This document shows, one piece after another, positions 50,125 to 59,384 of a DNA stretch of 61,067 nt. Source of the DNA: DASZMJ01 sp035551935 (GTDB taxonomy: Bacteria; Planctomycetota; Planctomycetia; Isosphaerales; Isosphaeraceae). Location: the NCBI GenBank assembly GCA_035551935.1, contig DASZMJ010000111.1, forward strand, positions 1 to 61,067, written 5' to 3'. How positions within the stretch are numbered: the stretch's first letter is position 1; the number at the start of each line of letters is the position of its first letter. The notes under the pieces were generated by a model. It worked only from the letters and a program-made list of their open reading frames with translations. It searched no databases and was not told the origin of the DNA. Both the position numbers and the translations under genes were made by a program.

Positions 50125-53100
50125 TCACGAGGACTCATGACGCCCAACCTCCTCGCCCACGATCGCCGGGCCGACCGGGACCTGGGCCGACCCGTTGGTC
50201 GCCGATCCCCCGTCGGGAGGGGAATCCGCCGCGACCCCTTCGGGGTGGTAATGCGGGCTGGCGGGATCGAACGGGTCGAGCGAGGCCGACCGACGGCCGG
50301 CGCCGCTTTGAACGATCGCGAAGACGGTCGGGAGCACGACCAACGTGGCCACGGTCGCGGCGGCGAGGCCGCCGATGACCGCGCGGCCGAGCGGGGCGAC
50401 CTGCTCGCCCCCTTCGCTCAGGCCCAATGCCAGCGGCGTCATGCCGGCGATCATCGCGCAACTGGTCATCAGGATCGCCCGGAGCCGACCCTTCGCGCCC
50501 TCTACCGCGGCCGACTCGGCCCCCGACGCATCGTCCCGGCGATGCCGCTCGGCGAACGTCACCAGCAGGATCGCGTTGGCGACCGCGACCCCGATCGCCA
50601 TGATCGAACCCATGAACGACTGAATGTTGATGGTGGTCCCGGTCGCCCACAAGGCGAGCACCACGCCGGCCAGGACCGCGGGGGTGGTCGAGACGACGAC
50701 CAGGGCCAATCGGACCGACTGGAAGTTGGCCGTGAGCAGCAGCAGGATGACGACGATCGCCATCCCCAGGCCGATCGCCAGGCCGCGGAGCATCTCGTTC
50801 ATCGGCGCGATCTGCCCGCGCACGTCCACCGTCGCCCCCTTCGGCGGCTCCCCGGCCCGCTTCAGTGCCCGGTCGATCTGGCGCGCGACCCGTCCCAGGT
50901 CCTCGCCCGCGACGTTGGCCGTGAGGCTGACGGTCCGCTTCATGTTGTAGCGGTCGTATTCGCCCGGCATCGTGCCGGGGCCGACCTTCGCCACGTCGCG
51001 GAGCAAGAGCGGCTCGCCGCCGCTGCGCTGGATCGGGATCGTCTCGACCTGGCGGATCGAGTCCATGATCTGGTACGGGACCTCGACCTGCACCTGATAG
51101 CCGATGCCGGTCTTCGGGTCGGGCCAGTAGTTCGGGACCACGAACCGGCTCGACGACGTCGCCGCCACGAGCGCGCGCGCGACCTCCGCCACGCTCACCC
51201 CGCCCAGGCCGGCGCGCTCGCGGTCGAGCTCGACGTTCACGGTGGGATAGTCCAGGGACTGCACGAACTGGAGGTCGCGGAGCGCGGGGACCTTCGCGAG
51301 CTCCTCGCGGACTTTCTCGGCATAGGCCCGGTTCGCGGCGAGGTCCGACCCAGTGACGGCGATCTCCACCGGGGTCGGCGAGCCGAAGCTCATGACCTCG
51401 CTCACGATGTCCGCCGGCTCGAACGAGAACCGGATGTCGGGCATCTCGGCGGCGAGGACGTCGCGGAGCCGTTCCTTGAGCGCCTCGACGCGGACCCCGG
51501 CCCCCTCCTTCAACGCCACGCGGAGGACGACCTCCTCGGGGCCGCCCGTCCACTGATAGATCGCGTTGATGGGGTAGCTCGACGGGATGTTCCCCACGTA
51601 CCCCACCGAGATGTCGATGTTGCCGGCGCCGACCTCGCGGCCGATCGCCTCCAAGGCCGCGAGGGTGACCCTCTCCGTCTCCTCGATCCGCGTCCCCGCC
51701 GGCGCCTTGATCCGGAGCTGGAACCGGCCGGCGTCGACCTTCGGGAAGATCTCCAGGCCGAGCCTCGGCCCGACGCCCACGATCACCAGCCCCGCGATCG
51801 CGATGGAGATCGGCACGACCGCCCATCGGAGCCCGACGAGTCCCGCCAAGGCCCGACCGTAGGCGTCCCGCGCCCGGTCGAAGAGGGGCGGCTCGCCGTC
51901 GTCTTCGGGCCGCTCGCGATGGCGCAACAGCCAGGTCGAGACGACCGGCACGAACGTGCTGGAGAGCAGGTACGAGGCGACCATCGCGAAGCCGACGGCC
52001 AGGGACAGCGGCACGAACAGCGCCTGCGCCGCCCCTTGCATGAAGAAGGACGGGATGAACACGGCCAGGATGCAGAGCATCGCCAGCAGCCGGGGGACCG
52101 CGGTGTCGACGTTGCCCCGGCGGACGGCCAGGGCGATCGAGGGCGTCTCTTCCATCTTGTGGTGGATGTTCTCGATCTCGACGGTCGCCTCGTCCACGAG
52201 GATGCCGATCGCCAGCGACAGGCCGCCCAATGTCATGAGGTTGATCGTCTGGCCGGTCAGCCAGAGCGCGACCAGGGCGCCGCAGATCGCGAACGGGATG
52301 TTCAGCACGACCACGACCACGCTCCGCCAGTCGCGGAGGAAGACCAGCACCATCAGGCCGGTCAACACGGCCCCCAACGCCCCCTCCGTCGCCAGGCTCC
52401 CCACCGCGCGGGTGACGGTGGGGGACTGGTCGAACTCGAAGGCGACCTTGATGTCATCCGGCAGGACGGCCTGCATCTTCGGCAGGGCCTCCCTGACGTT
52501 ACGCACCACCGCGAGCGTCGACGCTTCGGCCCGCTTCGTCACGAGGATGTAGACGGCCCGCCGGCCGTTGACCAGGGCGTACCCCGCCGGGATGTCGCTG
52601 GCGTCCTGCACCGTGGCGACGTCGCGCAGGTAGACGCCCGGGTCCTGGCCGATCCGGATCGGGATGCTTTCCAGGTCCTTCGCCTGTTTCACCAGGGCGT
52701 TGACCGGCACGATCGGCATCGTATTCCCGATCCGCACGTTCCCCGACGGGCTGATCGTGTTGCCCTCGGTCAGGGCCGTCATCACCTCGTCGGGCGACAT
52801 CCGGTAGGAGCGGAGCCGGTCGGGATCGACGCGGACGACGACGGTCCGCTGGTTGCCGCCGAACGGGGGCGGCGCCGAGACCCCCGGCAGGCTGGCGAAC
52901 ATCGGCCGGACCTTGAACAGCGCCTGGTCCTGGATCTCGCCGATCGACTTCGTCTCGCTGGAGAGCACGAGGTAGCCGACCGGCACGCTGCCGGCGTCGA
53001 ACCGGGTGATGAAGGGGGAGACCGTCCCCGGCGGCATGAAGGCCCGCGAGCGGGTGACGTAGCCGATCGTCTCGGCCATCGCCTGCGCCATGTTGGTGCC

Positions 53101-53391
53101 GGGGTGGAAGTACAGCTTCATCAGGGCCATGCCCTGGACGTTCCGGCTCTCGACGTGGTGGATGCCGCCGATGTAGAGGAAGTGATATTCGTAATAATTG
53201 GTGAGCAGCCCCTCCATCTGCGCCGGGTCCATGCCGCCGTAGGGCTGCGCGACGTAGACGACCGGCAGGTTCAGGTTCGGGAAGATGTCGACGGGCATCC
53301 GGGCGACGGCCAGCACGCTGCCGAGGGCGACGGCGACGACCCCGACCATCACGGTCCACGGGCGTCGCATGGCGAAGACGATCGGGTTCAT
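50125..53391 (-). CDS. RND efflux transporter permease
   Basis: A 1088-residue inner-membrane pump. The N-terminal helix and loop MRRPWTVMVGVVAVALGSVL with RMPVDIFPNLNLPVVYV are typical of the AcrB/MexB superfamily. The proton-relay region of TM4 contains GGLSLAIGILVDEATVEIEN, with Asp present; other RND signatures are FNIPFAI-like VVLNIPFAICGALVALW and a second half GSIMAIGVAVANAILLVTF. Residues about 470-530 are the inter-domain link. It likely exports drugs, toxins or lipids; substrate unknown. The ATG overlaps the padR stop by four bases (ATGA), so the operon order is padR, permease, adaptor. Confidence 0.92.
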   Translation of the reverse strand: MNPIVFAMRRPWTVMVGVVAVALGSVLAVARMPVDIFPNLNLPVVYVAQPYGGMDPAQMEGLLTNYYEYHFLYIGGIHHVESRNVQGMALMKLYFHPGTNMAQAMAETIGYVTRSRAFMPPGTVSPFITRFDAGSVPVGYLVLSSETKSIGEIQDQALFKVRPMFASLPGVSAPPPFGGNQRTVVVRVDPDRLRSYRMSPDEVMTALTEGNTISPSGNVRIGNTMPIVPVNALVKQAKDLESIPIRIGQDPGVYLRDVATVQDASDIPAGYALVNGRRAVYILVTKRAEASTLAVVRNVREALPKMQAVLPDDIKVAFEFDQSPTVTRAVGSLATEGALGAVLTGLMVLVFLRDWRSVVVVVLNIPFAICGALVALWLTGQTINLMTLGGLSLAIGILVDEATVEIENIHHKMEETPSIALAVRRGNVDTAVPRLLAMLCILAVFIPSFFMQGAAQALFVPLSLAVGFAMVASYLLSSTFVPVVSTWLLRHRERPEDDGEPPLFDRARDAYGRALAGLVGLRWAVVPISIAIAGLVIVGVGPRLGLEIFPKVDAGRFQLRIKAPAGTRIEETERVTLAALEAIGREVGAGNIDISVGYVGNIPSSYPINAIYQWTGGPEEVVLRVALKEGAGVRVEALKERLRDVLAAEMPDIRFSFEPADIVSEVMSFGSPTPVEIAVTGSDLAANRAYAEKVREELAKVPALRDLQFVQSLDYPTVNVELDRERAGLGGVSVAEVARALVAATSSSRFVVPNYWPDPKTGIGYQVQVEVPYQIMDSIRQVETIPIQRSGGEPLLLRDVAKVGPGTMPGEYDRYNMKRTVSLTANVAGEDLGRVARQIDRALKRAGEPPKGATVDVRGQIAPMNEMLRGLAIGLGMAIVVILLLLTANFQSVRLALVVVSTTPAVLAGVVLALWATGTTINIQSFMGSIMAIGVAVANAILLVTFAERHRRDDASGAESAAVEGAKGRLRAILMTSCAMIAGMTPLALGLSEGGEQVAPLGRAVIGGLAAATVATLVVLPTVFAIVQSGAGRRSASLDPFDPASPHYHPEGVAADSPPDGGSATNGSAQVPVGPAIVGEEVGRHESS

Positions 53392-53786
53392 CGGTTCTCC
53401 CCCCGCCCGGTCGGGGCGTCGCGCTCGGGTCGACGGATGGAGGGCGTCGGCGGGTCGTCGTGGAGCACTTCCTTGACCAGCTCGCGGAGCTTCGCCTTGG
53501 CCTCGTCCATCGCGGCGACCCCCGCGGGCGTGGCGCGGTAGTACTTGCGCTGCTTGCCGCCGACCACCTCGGTCTGCACGGCCAGGTAGCCCGCCTCCTC
53601 CAGCTGGTGGAAGATCGGGTAGATCGTGCCGGGGCCGACGTCGTAGCCGTGGCGGGCCAGCTCCTCCATCATCTCCACGCCGAAGATCGGCTCCCGCGCG
53701 GCGTGGTAGAGCACGTGCAGCCGCACGAACCCGCTGAAGAACATCTTCGTCAGCAACTCGCCCACGAGGCCGGTCTCCCTAGCCAC
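53388..53786 (-). CDS. PadR-family transcriptional regulator
   Basis: A 132-residue DNA-binding repressor. It has the PadR winged helix-turn-helix: FSGFVRLHVLYHAAREPIFG, VEMMEELARHGYDVGPGTIY, HQLEEAGYLAVQTEVVGGK and the wing QRKYYRATPAG. PadR proteins usually repress efflux genes until a ligand binds, which fits the RND operon behind it. The start is GTG at 53786, two bases from an operator-like repeat and without a ribosome site, so it may be leaderless; ATG 53744 is an alternative. Autoregulation through the adjacent motif is likely. Confidence 0.9.
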   Translation of the reverse strand: MARETGLVGELLTKMFFSGFVRLHVLYHAAREPIFGVEMMEELARHGYDVGPGTIYPIFHQLEEAGYLAVQTEVVGGKQRKYYRATPAGVAAMDEAKAKLRELVKEVLHDDPPTPSIRRPERDAPTGRGENR

Positions 53787-53787
53787 T

Positions 53788-53807
53788 CGATATCGGGTTT
53801 CGATATT
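53788..53807. promoter_or_regulatory. Operator-like repeat at the padR start
   Basis: CGATATC-N6-CGATATT at 53788-53807, with ATATCG/CGATAT as inverted half-sites (53790-53795 and 53801-53806). It sits directly upstream of the padR GTG and overlaps the AT-rich promoter (on the minus strand TTTGATAATATCG). It matches the site upstream of the tolC-like gene. Confidence 0.6.
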
Positions 53808-53846
53808 ATCAAAGCCGGAGTCGCCGTCGCAAGCCGATCGCCCGGC

Positions 53847-55283
53847 TCAGCCGCCCAGCAGCGCGGCGACGGGCGCGCCTTCGGCGAGGCGATAGGGGCG
53901 GCCGAGGCCGTCGTGGATCTCGGCGTCGGGGCGGATGCCGAGGCAGTGGTAGAGCGTCGCGGCGAACTGCGCGGGGCCGACGGGGTCGGCGGCCGGGTGG
54001 GCGCCGAGGCGGTCGGAGGCGCCGTGGACGATCCCGCCGCGGATGCCGCCGCCGGCCAGCATCAAGGAGAAGACGTCGCCGTAGTGGTCGCGGCCGGCGT
54101 CGCCGTTGACGCGCGGCGAGCGGCCGAACTCGCCGGTCCAGGCCACCAGGGTCTCGCCCAGCAGGCCGCGGGCCTCGAGGTCTTCCACCAGCGCCGACGA
54201 CGCCAGGTCCAGCGGTGGCAGGAGCTTCTCCTTGAGCATCGGGAAGTTGGCGCTGGCGCCGACCTTGTTGCCGTGCGTGTCCCAGGCGGGGACGGCCACC
54301 GGGTCGATCACGCCGTTGTTGTTGAACGCCTCGCGCTCGACGCGCTCGGGCCAGTAGATCGTCACCACCGGCACGCCGGCCTCGGCAAGCCGTCGGGCCA
54401 GCAAGAGCGCCTGGCCGAACGCGTTCATCCCGTACCGTTCCCGCACCCTGGCCGGCTCGCGATCGAGCCGGAAGGCGCGGGCCACTTCGGGCGCCGCCAG
54501 CAGGTCGAAGGCCCGGCCGTAGATCGCCTCGACGTCGTCGCCGAGTCGCCCTAGCCCGGGCGCGCCGCCTTCGAGCCTCTCCCGCAACGCTCGGCGCGTC
54601 GCGAGGCGATCGGCGTCGAGGGCGCCGTCATGACGCAGCTCGGGGGGCGCGAAGTCGAAGCCGCCGGGCGGCGCCGCCAGGCGGAACGGGTCGGCCCCAT
54701 GCCCCAGGAAGCCGCCGCTGTGGCCGGGCACGACCGCCGTGCTCGTCGTGATCAGCCACGGCAAGGCCACGTACGGCGGCAACGCCCCCTTCGGCGGCCG
54801 CAGCCGGCCGACGATCGACCCGAAGCTCGGGAAGTCCTCGGGCGTCGGCCCGACCTCGCCGATCACCTTCGGCCGCCGCCCGGTCATCATCGTGTAGCCG
54901 GCCGACCCGTGGTTGGCGTCCCCGTGGGTCATCGACCGCACGATCGCCAGCCGATCCGCCAGCCGCGCCAGCCGCGGCAGGTGCTCGGTGATCTGGATGC
55001 CTGGCACCTTCGTGGCGATCGGCCGGAACTCGCCCCGCACTTGCTCCGGCGCGTCGGGCTTCATGTCCCAGATGTCGATATGGCTCGGCCCGCCGAACAG
55101 GTACACCAGGATGCACGACCGCGCCCTTCCGAACCCCGGCGTCGTGCCCCCCTGCCCCGCGACGGCCGTGGACCGGCCCGACGCCCATGTGGCGGCCAGG
55201 GCCCCGCCGAAACCGACCCGGAGCCATTGGCGCCGGGTCAGCCCCTCGCGCAAGTCGGTCGGCCTCGGGTGGAGGTTGAGCAT
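53847..55283 (-). CDS. DUF1501 protein, copy 1
   Basis: A 478-residue exported protein of the DUF1501 family (sulfatase/alkaline-phosphatase-like fold, abundant in planctomycetes). The leader LTRRQWLRVGFGGALAATWA, with its RR pair, is a Tat-like signal. The hallmark blocks are CILVYLFGGPSHIDIWDMKP, DHYGDVFSLMLAGGGIRGG and AWTGEFGRSPR. Start 55283 is preceded by GAGGAGG on the minus strand. A divergent DUF1501 gene starts 254 bp away. DUF1501 genes often pair with DUF1549/DUF1553 cytochrome genes, which are absent here. Enzymatic activity is unproven for the family. Confidence 0.88.
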   Translation of the reverse strand: MLNLHPRPTDLREGLTRRQWLRVGFGGALAATWASGRSTAVAGQGGTTPGFGRARSCILVYLFGGPSHIDIWDMKPDAPEQVRGEFRPIATKVPGIQITEHLPRLARLADRLAIVRSMTHGDANHGSAGYTMMTGRRPKVIGEVGPTPEDFPSFGSIVGRLRPPKGALPPYVALPWLITTSTAVVPGHSGGFLGHGADPFRLAAPPGGFDFAPPELRHDGALDADRLATRRALRERLEGGAPGLGRLGDDVEAIYGRAFDLLAAPEVARAFRLDREPARVRERYGMNAFGQALLLARRLAEAGVPVVTIYWPERVEREAFNNNGVIDPVAVPAWDTHGNKVGASANFPMLKEKLLPPLDLASSALVEDLEARGLLGETLVAWTGEFGRSPRVNGDAGRDHYGDVFSLMLAGGGIRGGIVHGASDRLGAHPAADPVGPAQFAATLYHCLGIRPDAEIHDGLGRPYRLAEGAPVAALLGG

Positions 55284-55537
55284 CGTTCCTCCTCGGACCG
55301 TCGCCCCGTCGGCCCGGCCGATCGCCGGGCCCTCCCCGCGATTCTCCGACGGACGGCCGGGGATTGCAACGGCCGGCGCCGATGACCCCGCGACATGCCT
55401 TCCCGCATGGCTTCCATGGGACAGGTCGTCCCGATCCATCCGTCCGAGCCGCGGGCTGTTGATTGCACCTCGTTTCCGCGATACCGTCGTTGGGGAGGGA
55501 TGCTGCAAGACGGGTCTCCCGATCGCGAGGGGCGCGC

Positions 55538-57052
55538 ATGATCCGGGTGCTCGGCGGACCGAAGCGGCTCTGCGACGGCCTGACGCGCCGCGACCTGCTC
55601 CACGTCGGCTCGTTGGGCATGCTCGGCCTGGGGCTGCCGGGGGCCCGGGCGCGTGCCGACGGCGCGGGGCCGGCGACGCCGGGTGGCTTCGGCCGGGCCA
55701 GGGCGTGCATCCTGCTGTTCCTCTACGGCTCCCCCAGTCAGCTCGAGACGTTCGACCCCAAGCCCGGGGCCCCCGAGCAGGTCCGCGGCGAGCTGGGGTC
55801 GATCCGCTCGGCCGTCCCCGGGCTCGACGTCTGCGAGCGGTTGCCCGGCCTGGCCCGCGTCATGGACAAGGTGACGGTGCTGCGGACGGTCTCGCACCCG
55901 TACCCGCTCCACGGGGTCGCCTTCGCGACGACCGGCATCCCCCGGATCGACGCGCCGGTGGAGCTGAACCCCAGGGACCCCGCGCACTGGCCGTTCATCG
56001 GCTCGGTGATCGACTACCTCGACGCGGGCCGGCCGTCGGCGACGGGCCCGTCGCGGGGGGCCGATCGGCCGCCGGTGCCGGGCAACCTCGTCTTGCCCTG
56101 GGCCTTCAGCAGCCGTCGCGTCGGCGAGGTGCCCCGCGCCGGGCCGTACGGCGGGTTCCTCGGCCAGGCCTGGGACCCCGTCGCCGTCGAGTTCGACGGC
56201 CGCGCGACGAAGACGGCGCGCAAGACCCTGGCGGAGAAGACGTGGGAGGACGTCGAGCCGTATCGGGGGATCACCGCCGAGAGCCGGTTCGGCCTGCCGG
56301 TCGTCACCGACCTCGGCCCGACCTTGACGCTCGATCGCCTCGACCGCCGCCGGACCCTCCTGGAGCAGCTCGAGCGGGCCAGGCGCCGGCTCGACGTCGC
56401 CGCGGCCGACTCGGGGATCGACCGCCACCGGGAGATGGCCTACCGACTGCTCGGCTCCGACCGCCTGCGACGGGCGTTCGACCTCGGCGCGGAGTCGCCC
56501 GCGACCCGCGACCGCTACGGCATGACGCTGTTCGGCCAGGCGGCCCTGACGGCGCGGCGGCTCGTCGAGGCCGGGGGTCGATTTATCACCGTCTTCTGGG
56601 ACGAGTACGGCCTCGCCGGCACCGGCTGGGACACGCACTGGGACCACTTCCCGCGGATGAAGGACGAGCTGCTGCCCGGCCTCGACCGGTCGCTCTCGGG
56701 CCTGCTCGTGGACCTCGACGCGCGCGGGCTGCTCGACGAGACGCTGGTCGTCTGCCTGAGCGAGCACGGCCGCACGCCGAAGCTGAGCAACGAGCGCGGC
56801 GGGGGCCGCGACCACTGGTCGCGGTGCTACTCGGTGCTCCTGGCCGGCGGCGGCATCGCCCGCGGCACGGTCGTCGGCCGGTCCGACACGGTCGCCGGCG
56901 AGCCGGTCGACCGCGCCGTCTCGCCCAAGGACATCCTGGCGACGATCTACCACCTCATGGGCGTCGACCCGGCCACCACGCTCACCGACCGCCAGGGGCG
57001 GCCGTGGCCCCTGGTGCCCGACGGCGCCGTCATCGCCGAGGCGCTCGCCTGA
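55538..57052 (+). CDS. DUF1501 protein, copy 2
   Basis: A 504-residue DUF1501 member divergent from copy 1. It carries the Tat-like leader LTRRDLLHVGSLGMLGLGLP, then CILLFLYGSPSQLETFDPKP, GWDTHWDHFPRMKDELLPGL, CLSEHGRTPK and GRDHWSRCYSVLLAGGGIAR. Compared with copy 1 the GG of the first block is GS. It begins at ATG 55538; upstream in-frame codons are not family-like. An amidohydrolase gene follows 43 bp downstream and an NHL-type gene after that, so the three probably form an operon. Confidence 0.88.
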   Translation: MIRVLGGPKRLCDGLTRRDLLHVGSLGMLGLGLPGARARADGAGPATPGGFGRARACILLFLYGSPSQLETFDPKPGAPEQVRGELGSIRSAVPGLDVCERLPGLARVMDKVTVLRTVSHPYPLHGVAFATTGIPRIDAPVELNPRDPAHWPFIGSVIDYLDAGRPSATGPSRGADRPPVPGNLVLPWAFSSRRVGEVPRAGPYGGFLGQAWDPVAVEFDGRATKTARKTLAEKTWEDVEPYRGITAESRFGLPVVTDLGPTLTLDRLDRRRTLLEQLERARRRLDVAAADSGIDRHREMAYRLLGSDRLRRAFDLGAESPATRDRYGMTLFGQAALTARRLVEAGGRFITVFWDEYGLAGTGWDTHWDHFPRMKDELLPGLDRSLSGLLVDLDARGLLDETLVVCLSEHGRTPKLSNERGGGRDHWSRCYSVLLAGGGIARGTVVGRSDTVAGEPVDRAVSPKDILATIYHLMGVDPATTLTDRQGRPWPLVPDGAVIAEALA

Positions 57053-57095
57053 CCGGCCGCCGCCCGAGCCCCTCCTCCTCGTCGAGGTCGCCACC

Positions 57096-57968
57096 GTGAG
57101 ACCGCCGACCCCCGGGCCCTTCATCGACGCGCATTCGCACATCTGGACGCCCGACGTCGGCCATTACCCGCTGGCGCCGGGCTTCCACGTCGAAGACATG
57201 AAGCCCCGGTCGTTCACCGCCGAGGAGCTGCTGGCCCTCTGCCGGCCGGCGGGGGTCGTCCGCGTCAACCTGATCCAGATGAGCTTCTACGGGTTCGACA
57301 ACCGCTACATGCTCGACATGACCCAGCTCTACCCCGAGCACTTCGTCGGGACGGCGATCGTCGACCCGCTCGGGCCCCATCCCGACGCCGCGATGAAGGA
57401 GCTGGCGCCGCGCGGCGTCCGCGCCTTCCGGATCGCGCCGTCCCTGAGCAAGCAGCCCCCCGCCCATTGGCTCGAGCCCCCCGGCTACGCCGCGATGTTC
57501 GCCGCCGCCGCCGAGGCCGGCCAGGCCCTGAGCTGCCTGATCGACCCCGACGGCTTTCCCGAGGTCGACCGCATGTGCCGGCGGTTCCCCGAGACGACCG
57601 TCGTCATCGACCACCTCGGCCGGATCGGCGCCGACGGCGTCATTGCCCCCGCGGCCGTCGACGCCCTCTGCGCCCTGGCGAAACACCCGAAGGTGCTCGT
57701 CAAGGTCGGCGCGTTCTACGCCCTGGGCAAGAAGACGCCGCCGTACCTCGACCTCGCCCCCCTCATCCGCCGCGTCGTCGACGCCTTCGGCGCCCGGCGC
57801 TGCATGTGGGAGAGCGACTGCCCATTCCAGGTCGTGAAGGACCGCTACACCGACAGCCTCGACCTCGTCCGCAAGCACCTCGACTTCCTCACCGCGGCCG
57901 ACAAGGAATGGCTGCTCCGCCGCACCGCCGAGCAGACCTTCTTCCGCGCCGCCCCCCGCCCGCGGTGA
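57096..57968 (+). CDS. Amidohydrolase family 2 protein
   Basis: A 290-residue TIM-barrel metal-dependent hydrolase. The metal-binding HxH is in FIDAHSHIW (His13, His15). Further signatures are VVIDHLGRIGADG and CMWESDCPFQ, with the Asp that coordinates metal. The family includes lactonases and decarboxylases; the substrate is not clear. The start is GTG 57096, preceded by GAGG. It lies between the DUF1501 gene and the NHL-type gene. Confidence 0.87.
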   Translation: MRPPTPGPFIDAHSHIWTPDVGHYPLAPGFHVEDMKPRSFTAEELLALCRPAGVVRVNLIQMSFYGFDNRYMLDMTQLYPEHFVGTAIVDPLGPHPDAAMKELAPRGVRAFRIAPSLSKQPPAHWLEPPGYAAMFAAAAEAGQALSCLIDPDGFPEVDRMCRRFPETTVVIDHLGRIGADGVIAPAAVDALCALAKHPKVLVKVGAFYALGKKTPPYLDLAPLIRRVVDAFGARRCMWESDCPFQVVKDRYTDSLDLVRKHLDFLTAADKEWLLRRTAEQTFFRAAPRPR

Positions 57969-58021
57969 GCCGACCGAGGAGATCGATCCCGATGAGGCAT
58001 GATCAGCGGAGGCGCCCCGCG

Positions 58022-58954
58022 ATGACCAAGTTACGCAACGTCGCCGGTATGCTCACGGCCTGGTCGGTCCTCGGGCTCGCCATCCGGGACGCCGCGGCCC
58101 ACCCCAGCTCCGGCATCGTCGTCGACGCGAAGGGCCAGGTCTTCTTCCAGGACGCCGCCGGCCGGGCGATCTGGAGGATCGATCCGCAGGGCAGGCTCTC
58201 CAGGTATACCGACCGCATCGGCGGCCACTGGCTGGCCCTGGACGCGGAGGGGAAGTTCGCGCGGGCCAGGCTCTCGCAGTTCGAGCGGATCACCCCGGCC
58301 GGCGAGGTGCCCGCGCTGATCGTGGCCGACGGCGGCAGCCCCATCGCCATCAGTCGGGACGGCAACCTGTACTACCTCTGCGGCTCCTCGAAGGAGAAGC
58401 CCCTGGACGCGGGCGGCCTGCTGATCGGCCGGGTCACGCCGGGAGGCGAGCGGAAGGTCGTCACGCCGGGCCTGAGGCCGACCGCGGAGAAGCTCGGCGG
58501 GATCACCGGCCTCGCCGCGGGGCCCGACGGGAACCTGTACGCCGCGGGCCCGAGCGGCGTGCTCAAGGTCGGCCCGGACGGGGCGGTGACGACGCTCGCC
58601 CATCCGATCAAACTCGGGGACTGCGACGTGGATTATCCCGACGGCAATCCGAACTTCCCCCTGCCCGCCTTGAGGGGGATCGCCGTCGACGCGGACGGGA
58701 CGGTATACGCCGCCGCGACCGGCTGCCATCGCGTCGTGAAGATCGCCCGGGACGGCAAGGTCGAGGTCATCCTGAAGGCGCCGCGGCCCTGGTCGCCGAC
58801 CGGCGTGGCGGTCCACGGGGGCGACGTCTACGTCCTCGAATACACGAACGCCAACGCGGGGAGGGCCGAGGGCTGGTCGCCCCGCGTCCGGAAGCTCGCT
58901 CGCGACGGCAAGGTCACGACTGTGGCGACGGTCCCGCCTCGCTCCGAACCCTGA
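58022..58954 (+). CDS. Exported NHL/SMP-30-like beta-propeller protein
   Basis: A 310-residue protein with a signal peptide (MTKLRNVAGMLTAWSVLGLA to AAA). The mature part shows repeated propeller blades: GIVVDAKGQVFFQDAAGRAI, PIAISRDGNLYYL, GLAAGPDGNLYAAGPSG, GIAVDADGTVYAAATGCHRV. Such proteins act as lactonases or binding propellers. The start at 58022 has GGAGG nine bases upstream and gives a compact signal peptide; ATG 57992, also with GAGGAG, is an alternative. Last gene of the likely DUF1501 operon. Confidence 0.82.
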   Translation: MTKLRNVAGMLTAWSVLGLAIRDAAAHPSSGIVVDAKGQVFFQDAAGRAIWRIDPQGRLSRYTDRIGGHWLALDAEGKFARARLSQFERITPAGEVPALIVADGGSPIAISRDGNLYYLCGSSKEKPLDAGGLLIGRVTPGGERKVVTPGLRPTAEKLGGITGLAAGPDGNLYAAGPSGVLKVGPDGAVTTLAHPIKLGDCDVDYPDGNPNFPLPALRGIAVDADGTVYAAATGCHRVVKIARDGKVEVILKAPRPWSPTGVAVHGGDVYVLEYTNANAGRAEGWSPRVRKLARDGKVTTVATVPPRSEP

Positions 58955-59021
58955 GCTTGGGCCACACCCACTCGGAACGGAGCAGGACTCTCGCCCCATC
59001 ATCGTTCGGCGGACGGGTGGC

Positions 59022-59083
59022 GCTGTTGGCTTGGCCACCAGTGCTCATAATGCATAGGGATCACTGGTGGTCAAGCCAACAGT
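59022..59083. repeat. Long hairpin downstream of the NHL gene
   Basis: A 22-bp inverted repeat: left arm 59022-59043 (GCTGTTGGCTTGGCCACCAG and TG), right arm 59062-59083 with one G:T wobble, loop of 18 bases containing ATAATGCAT. It stands 67 bp after the NHL-type gene. No T-run follows, so it is not a classic terminator, but a stem this long should be stable in RNA. It may alternatively be a mobile-element scar. Confidence 0.75.
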
Positions 59084-59291
59084 GCGACCCGCCGGGTACG
59101 TGGCCATGCTGCAAGCACTCGCGGAGGCCGTTTTCGAGGTCGTCTGCGGCGTGACCGGTCACGGCCTGTTATGGGCGTTGACGCTCGGCCGGCGGCGGGC
59201 CTTCGATGGCCGCGACGATCTGGCCACGGTCGTCGGACTCCTGTTTTGGCTGGTCATCGGTGTAAGCTTGCTCCTCATGCTCATGCGGTAG
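59067..59291 (+). CDS. Small membrane protein
   Basis: A possible 74-residue protein from GTG 59067, or about 61 residues from ATG 59106. The C-terminal part has a strong hydrophobic segment (LATVVGLLFWLVIGVSLLLM) and before it a mildly hydrophobic helix (AEAVFEVVCGVTGHGLLWAL). Composition is more protein-like than in flanking frames. Its 5' end overlaps the right arm of the hairpin if the GTG is used, so ATG 59106 may be the real start. No family recognised; it could be spurious. Confidence 0.5.
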   Translation: MVKPTVRPAGYVAMLQALAEAVFEVVCGVTGHGLLWALTLGRRRAFDGRDDLATVVGLLFWLVIGVSLLLMLMR

Positions 59292-59303
59292 TTGTCGAGC
59301 CTG

Positions 59304-59384
59304 TCGCGGGTGGTCCCGGTGGCTCGCCCATCGTGGCGCCGCAGCCACAGGCCGCGCCCGTGCCTCACGACGACCTCTCGTCGC
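59304..59384 (-). repeat. Dispersed repeat, copy B
   Basis: The reverse complement of 59304-59384 matches 385-465 at about 88% by eye: both contain GCGACGAGAGGTCGTCGTG and GGCTGCGGCGCCACGATGGG, then CGAG-N-CACCGGG. The copies are 59 kb apart and in opposite orientation, so the element is dispersed, not tandem. It lies in the 284-bp gap before the diheme cytochrome gene, where I see nothing else. Confidence 0.7.

Noticed and set aside
50110..53541. 1143-codon plus-strand open frame opposite the RND permease
   Set aside because: His/Asp/Arg-rich sequence without domains; the minus strand encodes an unmistakable RND pump.
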